Both the position numbers and the translations under genes were made by a program. From Branchiostoma floridae (taxonomy: Eukaryota > Chordata > Leptocardii > Amphioxiformes > Branchiostomatidae): a stretch of 64,000 bases of DNA. The stretch lies in assembly GCF_000003815.2 (NCBI RefSeq), contig NC_049997.1, positions 5,530,776-5,594,775 of the forward strand. Direction: 5' to 3'. Positions 57,935-64,000 of the stretch are shown here, piece by piece. The notes beneath the pieces were generated by a model. It was not told where the DNA came from and searched no databases. It saw only the letters and a program-made list of their open reading frames with translations. Each line of letters begins with the position of its first letter. Positions within the stretch are counted from its first letter, which is position 1.

Positions 57935-59720
57935 GTAAGTAAGTAACGTTACTTGTTACCAGAAAATACCCTCTGCTGCCGCCAAGCTAATCTCCAAGCA
58001 GATGTAAGGCCCGACCCAGTGCTTTGCATATGTTTTGTAGCCTTTTAGGAGCAGCGGCGTTTATCGTCTGCATGAGATATAGTTTTGGGTTTGTCTGTTT
58101 GTTTGCTTGTTTGTTTGTTTGTTTGTTTGTCTGTGTTTCTGGATTTTTTAGGTCAGCATAACTCAAGAACCACTTAATGGATAACGATGATATCTGGTAT
58201 GTGGGCAGGTGTTGGGAAGCCAAAGGTCAAGGTCAATTTTGGATACCCTGGTGTGTGACCTTGGTACTGCAGCAATTCCGTTTTTTTCTATCTTTTGACC
58301 TGGATGTGCTATGGTCTTGATTTTTTTGGTGGAAGATAGCTTGTAACGTAAGGAATATGTGGTGTATGTTTGGGCCCCCTAGTAGGTTGCTCTGGAACTG
58401 CAGGGACGTTTCTGTCAAAATGTTCTAAAGAGGATAACTGAAGAAGGGAACAAATTAACATGGTATTTGGTATGAAGGTAGCTTAGACAGAGATGTACAT
58501 GTATATCATCAAGTGCAAATTATGCAAACTGACACTTAATTTGCATATTCAAACGCATTCAATGCAATTTTTTTGTCTTTTCAAATTCAATTTTTAAGTC
58601 ATTTTTACACACAGTAAGGTTAAATAACACTGTGTCATTACATATCGACCTTCATTGAGCAAAGTTGAGACATCGTTGGGTGGTCAGAACTCATTGAAAA
58701 TCTGAGCGCTGCTCGTGCCATTATAATTTATATCAAATTTTCAAAACACACGCGAACATGATCCCAAATGATTCTGGAGATATCATCACCTGATCGAATC
58801 AGGTTTTGTTTTGCGCACAGGCAAATCAGATTCAATTCGCTCAGTGACCTCACGCATTCAAAATTCACCGTAAAATTTCCGAAGGGAACCGTTAGTGGTT
58901 CGACCCTGTGCTGATTTATTGAGGGACGCAATAAATCAAAGGGGTCCGTCTGCGGCATGTTTTAGTGTCCTTTAAATGCTGAAAGTACGAAATAATGATA
59001 CAAACATGGTAGCTTGGTGAAGTAAATGTCAATATCGTACCGATTGTCTCATCCAGAAATTTCCAAGTTTAAGGCTCTAAAAATTGCAATGGGTGCCTTT
59101 AATGAGGAAAATCTATATTTGTAGTGTTAACCTTTAAAGGGCTCAAATACTTGTAATATAATGTGTAGTTTCTGGCAAGTAGAACATTAACAGATACCAA
59201 TTGTGCAAATAGGTCCCTAATTTGCATGGTTAATGTAAAAGTGCCATAATTCTTCTAAGTGGTAAATGATTGGACAATCAACATTGCAACAGGTGTAAGT
59301 TACTGTAAATGCAGAAATATTTGATGTTCTTGATTTTCGTGTTGGCAATTTACCGCGAACTTCAAACCAATGCGAAAATGTTTCTATGGCAGTACGGGCC
59401 TACAGTTCAGGGTGCTACCGCGAAATTAAAACCACCGCCAACAGTTCTTTTCCCGCTACCACAAAATTAAATCCCAATGAACTTAACTGCGTTAACAGTA
59501 TTTAAAGGTGTACGTTGTACGTAACCAACCATACTTTATGTACAAGTAAATGTGGAAGTCATTTACATAATCAGACTATTTCATGGAGGTATGAGATCTC
59601 CAAACTCTTCTTTTGGAAGGGGGTGACTTTTAACCATAAGGGTTAGGTCCTTATGCCAGCACAGTTGTGTCTGCCATAAGAATAAAATAAGCTCCCCTCC
59701 AAAATAAATTATTGTGCCGC
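57935..59720. repeat. Intron 1 of gene C, 5' part
   Basis: Contains a (GTTT)n microsatellite at 58092-58128, then one diverged interspersed-repeat unit (58140-59620) of the same family as intron 1 of gene B, ending TGGAGGTATGAGATCTCCAAACTC. A segment at 59330-59490 (TACCGCGAACTTC..., TACCGCGAAATTAAAACC) looks like a separate repeat insertion. No gene. Confidence 0.6.
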
Positions 59721-60972
59721 CGCTAGAAGACACTACTAGTGGTACGGACACTATTGTGGGTACCAATACATGAAGTAACTGGGGGTAAGGACACTAATGG
59801 GGGTACTGACACTACTGGGGGTAAGAACACTACTGGGGGTACAGGCACTACTGGGGGTACTGACACTACTGGGGGTAAGAACACTACTGGGGGTATGGAC
59901 ACTACTGAGGGTAAGAACACTACTGGGGGTACAGACACTATAGTGGTAGTGACACTACTGGGGGTATGGACACTACTGGGTTATGGACACTACTGGGGGT
60001 ATGGACACTACTATGGGTACGGACACTACTGGGGGTATGGACACTACTATGGGTACGGACACTACTGGGGGTATGGACACTACTGGGTTATGGACACTAC
60101 TGGGGGTATGGACACTACTATGGGTACGGACACTACTGGGGGTATGGACACTACTATGGGTACGGACACTACTGGGGGTACGGACACTACTGGGGGTACA
60201 GACACTACCGGTGGTATGGACACTACTGGGTGTACTGACACTACTGGGGTATGGACACTACTGGTGGTACTGACACTACTGGGGGTACTGACACTACTGA
60301 GGGTATGGACACTACTGGGGGAACTGACACTACTGGGGGTACGGACACTACTGGGGGTGCTGACACTTCTGGGGGTATGGACACTACTGGTAGTACGGAC
60401 ACTACTGGGGGTAAGGACACTACTGGTGGTAGTGACACTACTGGGGGTATGGACACTACTGGGGGTTTGGATACTACTGGGGGTATGGACACTACTTGGG
60501 GTGCTGACACTTCTGGGGTAAGGACACTACTGGTGGTACGGACACTACTGGGGGTAAGGACACTACTGGTGGTGGTGACACTACTGGGGGTATGGACACT
60601 ACTGGCGGTATGGACACTACTGGGGGTGCTGACACTTCTGGGGGTATGAACACTACTGGGGGTATGGACACTACTGGGGATACGGACACTACTGGGGATA
60701 CGGACACTACTGGGGGTGCTGACACTTCTGGGGTATGGACACTACTGGGGGTGCTGACACTTCTGGGGGTATGGACACTACTGGGGGTATGGACACTACT
60801 GGGGGTAAGGACACTACTGGGGGTAAGGACGCTACTGGGGGTAAGGACACTACTGGTGGTACAGACACTACTGGGGGTATGGACAATACTATGGGTATGG
60901 ACACTACTGGGGGTACGGACACTACTGGGGGTACGGACACTACAGGGGGTACAGACACTACTGGTGGTACGA
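59721..60972. repeat. 18-bp minisatellite array in intron 1 of gene C
   Basis: About 70 tandem copies of the unit seen at 1-2412 (GGTATGGACACTACTGGG type). It has its own variants, such as GGTAAGGACAC and GGTGCTGACACTTCTG, so the arrays have evolved separately. It is followed by the same boundary sequence (ATTCGGAAACCTCTCAATTA). Long hexapeptide ORFs on both strands are by-products. Confidence 0.94.
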
Positions 60973-62102
60973 AGACTAACTGCATTCGGAAACCTCTCAA
61001 TTATCAACTGATGTTGAAAAGAGTGTATGTGCCAAGGAGGTTATACCCGCATGTACCAAAATTATGACAATAAATTATATTAATTTGAAATAAATACAGG
61101 TTGACCGATTGCTTGATATACGAGAATTGGCTCACGCAGGCTTCGCAGTCAGTCCATTCTCTTTCTGGGAAAAGCTCAGCTTTTTTTTGCATTTGGTCAC
61201 TTAGCTTTGTGTCTGACACTGTAATCCTTAGATCTGACTTCAAAATTAGGAAATATGGGGTCTGGGAAAATTTTTACTCACTGAAATGATATTTCCTACA
61301 TTTTGCTGTGCAAATTTTGCTGGCAGACTAAGCTAAGCTTAGACACACAATTACTTCAGCTTGACTTTTTTTTGGGGGGGGGTACATTTTGTGAGGACAC
61401 TATGTTTTGTTAGCCATGGTATTTTGACGACTGTCCATGTTAATTTCTACATGTATATTTCACAGACTACAGCAGAAAATTGATAATCTGAATAAATCAC
61501 AATACAGGTGTATTGTAATAGATTGCAATGCAATATGTTCCCATTGTTTGCATCCATCTGTCCAGAAGATAATGGTAGGCAGACCACTTGCCATTGAGGG
61601 TTATGCGACCCATCTGCCTGGCCAGCGCGTGACTTTTTAAAAGGTAAAGGAGGGGTGTGCCTCTTGTCTACTTGCGCACTAAGTCCCACAGGGACAAGAA
61701 CTGCATGTCATGTGTAAGACTGCACCAACAGATGTAGGTTTGTTGTTTGGAGTTTCCGACTCCTAGGAGGACTTCCAAGCAAGGACGCAAGGGGTTCCTC
61801 CTACCCGACTCGTGTATAGCAGGTGCGTCATGCCCGGACATGCCCCTATGCTACCTGAGTAGCAGCTAGGTACTCATTTACACCTAAGTGAGGAAAGTGA
61901 GGAAAGTAAAGTGCCTATCCCAAGGACATAAGATCGGTGACATGGCAGGATTCGAAACTCGGGACCTCTTGGGCCTGAGCCCAACGCGCTGCCGACTGTG
62001 CCATGTGATCTCACATAACGTACCCATTACTCACTGATTAAATACACTTGTTAAATGCATACATGTATGTTCAAGTAACAATAATACTTCTCCTTGTAAC
62101 AG
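60973..62102. other. End of intron 1 of gene C
   Basis: Non-coding. Positions 60975-61063 match the sequence following the array in gene A. Positions 61270-61500 match 38720-38960 and 39583-39620 in gene B, without the fold-back. Then come the SINE and the acceptor CCTTGTAACAG at 62092-62102. Confidence 0.6.
61640..62012 (-). mobile_element. tRNA-derived SINE (minus orientation)
   Basis: The right end, read on minus, resembles a tRNA: GGCACAGTCGGCAGCGCGTT (A-box-like), TTGGGCTCAGGCCCAA (an anticodon-arm-like stem with CAG, Leu-like), then GTTTCGAATCC (B-box-like). A body follows that includes CCTTGGGATAGGCACTTTAC. The left boundary is approximate. It is a Pol III retroposon, not a functional tRNA gene, because there is no acceptor-stem pairing. 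A remnant of the same insertion remains in gene A at 2510-2560, so it predates that duplication. Confidence 0.7.
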
Positions 62103-63293
62103 AAAGCCTTGCTGTATTGATGGTTCAGGATGAGTACAATACATCACAAGGAGAGATCTCCATAAATCCACAGCTGGGAGAAATACTCAAGGAAAAGTCA
62201 CAAGACACCCCTGTGTTTACTGCTGTTTTACAAGCAACTGAAGAGGACAAAAAAGATGCACAGCGAGATGGAGTGGAACTGTTACTGCCTAAACTTGACC
62301 CAAGTGACCCCAGGACTGATCCATCGCCTGACTGGTTGACATATGACCACCGTGTCAAATACCCACATCTTCCGGCAAAGACAGTTAGCATTGTGGGACA
62401 TGCTGGTGTAACAAGCAGAGCAGCAGTAAGGATCAAACAAGAACGGTATCCAGATACGAGGGTAATACTCTTTACCAGTGACATACCAGAGGATACCGAG
62501 TACTACAAAGGGGATGAGGAGGCCATGGCCATCGGGAAGAAGGAAGACTCCATCCTTCAAGATGCACAAGAGGCTGATGTGGTCTTTTCTCTTGGGAACA
62601 CAATTTTTGATCATTTTGAGACCCAGTTCAAAGCAATTCCTGCCAGCAAAAGGCCTCAGCATTTCAAGTTTGTGCAGAGGCCTTCCAAGGTTTTTGAAAA
62701 GGCACAGGCAGAATACAAGAAGGCAGAGACAATGGTGGTCCTGTCCATTGGTAGGGTGAAGGGTTTTGAGAAACTGAAGGGATATGACCTTGCTGTTGAA
62801 TCCCTGAGCATTGTTGCAGACAAGATGAAAGTAAGGTACCGTGTCATAGGAGTTGACAAAGATGACTTCAAAACAAGCAAGGCAATCCTTGAACACTGTA
62901 AGTCATCAAACCTACAAATAACCCTCCTACCCTATGGCACACAGAAGGACATCTGTAAAGAGATGATGCAGGCCCACCTGGTCCTGATGCCTTCTCGTGC
63001 TGAACCCTTTGGACTGGTCGGTCTGGAGGCCATCGCAGCTGGAGTTCCTGTTCTTGTATCCAGCAAATCAGGATTGGCAGACTTCATTCATGAGCATGTA
63101 GATGAACTTCATCATTCCATTGTTGACATGGATGAAGGTACCTCTGCAAGACATTGGGCCCACTGCATCGAGAGGGTGTTGAAACACAATGAGACAGAGT
63201 TTGAAACGGCAGCGAGATGTCGGCAGAAACTACTATCATCAGAATACTGGGAAGAATCTCATCAACAGTTCATTCAAGCCTGCACAGACACAG
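62103..63293 (+). CDS. Gene C, exon 2: GT4-type glycosyltransferase domain
   Basis: An 1191-nt exon, the third paralogue and the most divergent. It is five codons shorter than A and B, with changes around DMDEGTSARHWAHCIERV and the end QACTDTG. It retains the first strand LAVLMVQDE, VVLSIGRVKGFEKLKGYD, the EX7E motif in EPFGLVGLE, and AAGVPVLVSSKSGL. Donor CACAG/GTAAAT at 63294, phase 1. Downstream TRADD-N-like and TPR exons, if present, lie beyond the window. ORF continuation past 63293 to 63349 is intron. Confidence 0.85.
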
Positions 63294-63337
63294 GTAAATT
63301 ATTTTTCCTCTTTAACTTAAGATTATTGTATACATTA

Positions 63338-63476
63338 GAAGCCAGTTAATTGCACACCGGATTAACGCACACTTCTGTTAACTGCACGGAATCCTCAAAT
63401 CCCAAAACAGTGCGGTCCGGCTAGATAACTTCACATTATTGCACCAGCCGGATAATTGCACGAAATAAGCGGCTTC
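63338..63476. mobile_element. Small palindromic MITE, TA-flanked
   Basis: About 140 bp beginning GAAGCCAGTTAATTGCAC and ending GTGCAATTATCC-like mirror ...GATAATTGCACGAAATAAGCGGCTTC. The ends pair over GAAGCC/GGCTTC and the inner TTAATTGCAC motif. It is flanked by TA on both sides, consistent with a mariner/pogo-type non-autonomous element. Confidence 0.65.
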
Positions 63477-63492
63477 TACTGTATATACTTAT

Positions 63493-63515
63493 TTATATAA
63501 TTATATATATATATA

Positions 63516-63587
<72 letters not shown>

Positions 63588-63650
63588 TACAATTATATAG
63601 TTATGGTTGTTATTAATAATTATATATAATTATATATATATATGTGCATG

Positions 63651-63697
<47 letters not shown>

Positions 63698-63730
63698 TAT
63701 TTATGTGTGTATATGCATGATATATAGATG

Positions 63731-63786
<56 letters not shown>

Positions 63787-63790
63787 TATG
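63493..63790. repeat. AT and GT microsatellites
   Basis: (AT)n at 63502-63582, (GT)n at 63655-63694 and (TA)n at 63736-63782, with short A/T-rich joins. Simple repeats in intron 2 of gene C. Confidence 0.95.
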
Positions 63791-63832
63791 TATATTTATC
63801 TTATATTTATATATACGTGGTAGATACATATA

Positions 63833-63957
63833 AAATACAATGGTGTATTCCGTGTCAACCGCGGGAAGGATTGCCCAACAGCCGAGGGCCGGAGGGTGAT
63901 CCGACCCGTGGGAGGGCTGGGACTGAGGGTGAAGCGGAATACACCGTGTTGTATTCT
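63833..63957. mobile_element. Palindromic MITE (GTGTATTCCG family), copy 3
   Basis: AATACAATGGTGTATTCCG at the left and CGGAATACACCGTGTTGTATT at the right, with GGGTGATCCGACCCGTGGGAGGGCTGGGACTGAGGGTGA-type interior (two segments shared with copies 1 and 2, in opposite orientation). It sits next to microsatellite DNA, at a different intron position, so it is an independent insertion. Confidence 0.75.
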
Positions 63958-64000
63958 GTATGCATCTACAATGCATGTATAAATATAAGATAGATATTGT

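Noticed and set aside
61950-62012. Functional tRNA gene on the minus strand
   Set aside because: A- and B-box-like segments are present, but there is no acceptor-stem pairing and the body continues as a SINE.

Overview
The window looks like invertebrate deuterostome nuclear DNA, most likely a lancelet (Branchiostoma-type) genome. The evidence is AT-rich introns with GT/AG boundaries, dense fold-back elements, non-LTR retrotransposons, a Penelope-like element, a tRNA-derived SINE, and A/T-rich interspersed repeats with recurrent 'ATTTGCATAATTAATGAG' blocks that I associate with amphioxus. The species call is inference and was not searched.

The backbone is a tandem cluster of three paralogous plus-strand genes, here A, B and C. 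Each begins with a tiny coding exon (ATGG, then a donor) and then a ~1.2 kb exon encoding a GT4-type glycosyltransferase. In A and B this is followed by two small linker exons, a 162-residue domain resembling the TRADD-N fold, two to four low-complexity linker exons, and a terminal exon of Nephrocystin/LGN-type TPR repeats. Every internal intron is phase 1. The joined exons give about 1169 residues for A and 1359 for B, both divisible by three and without internal stops. Gene A lacks its first exon (left of the window) and runs from 2653 to 17476. Gene B runs from 34400 to 51712. Gene C starts at 57900 and continues past the right edge after its glycosyltransferase exon. The combination of a sugar-transferase fold, a death-adaptor-like fold and a TPR superstructure suggests a cytosolic innate-immunity or apoptosis-type protein. 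That role is inferred from architecture only.

Layout: 1-2412, 18-bp minisatellite in the presumed intron 1 of A; 2653-17476, gene A exons, with a 3.5 kb CR1-like LINE in intron 2 and a fold-back element in intron 3; 17519-21070, an L1/Tx1-like LINE just after A's stop codon; 21549-22719, a truncated Penelope-like element; 22735-33500, an intergenic region with tandem repeats, a seven-fold repeated exon of a RERG-like Ras GTPase (apparently a pseudogene) and possible minus-strand exons; 33540-51712, leader and gene B, with three ~1 kb tandem repeats and a 650-bp fold-back in intron 1; 51713-57500, a shorter copy of the intergenic region; 57500-63293, leader, intron 1 (minisatellite and SINE) and glycosyltransferase exon of C; 63294-64000, intron with MITEs and AT/GT microsatellites.

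A and B are almost identical from the glycosyltransferase exon through the TRADD-N-like exon, introns included, and then diverge sharply. This suggests a recent duplication or gene conversion of the front half, with separate histories for the linker and TPR halves. Comparing A, B and C gives empty sites for several mobile-element insertions.
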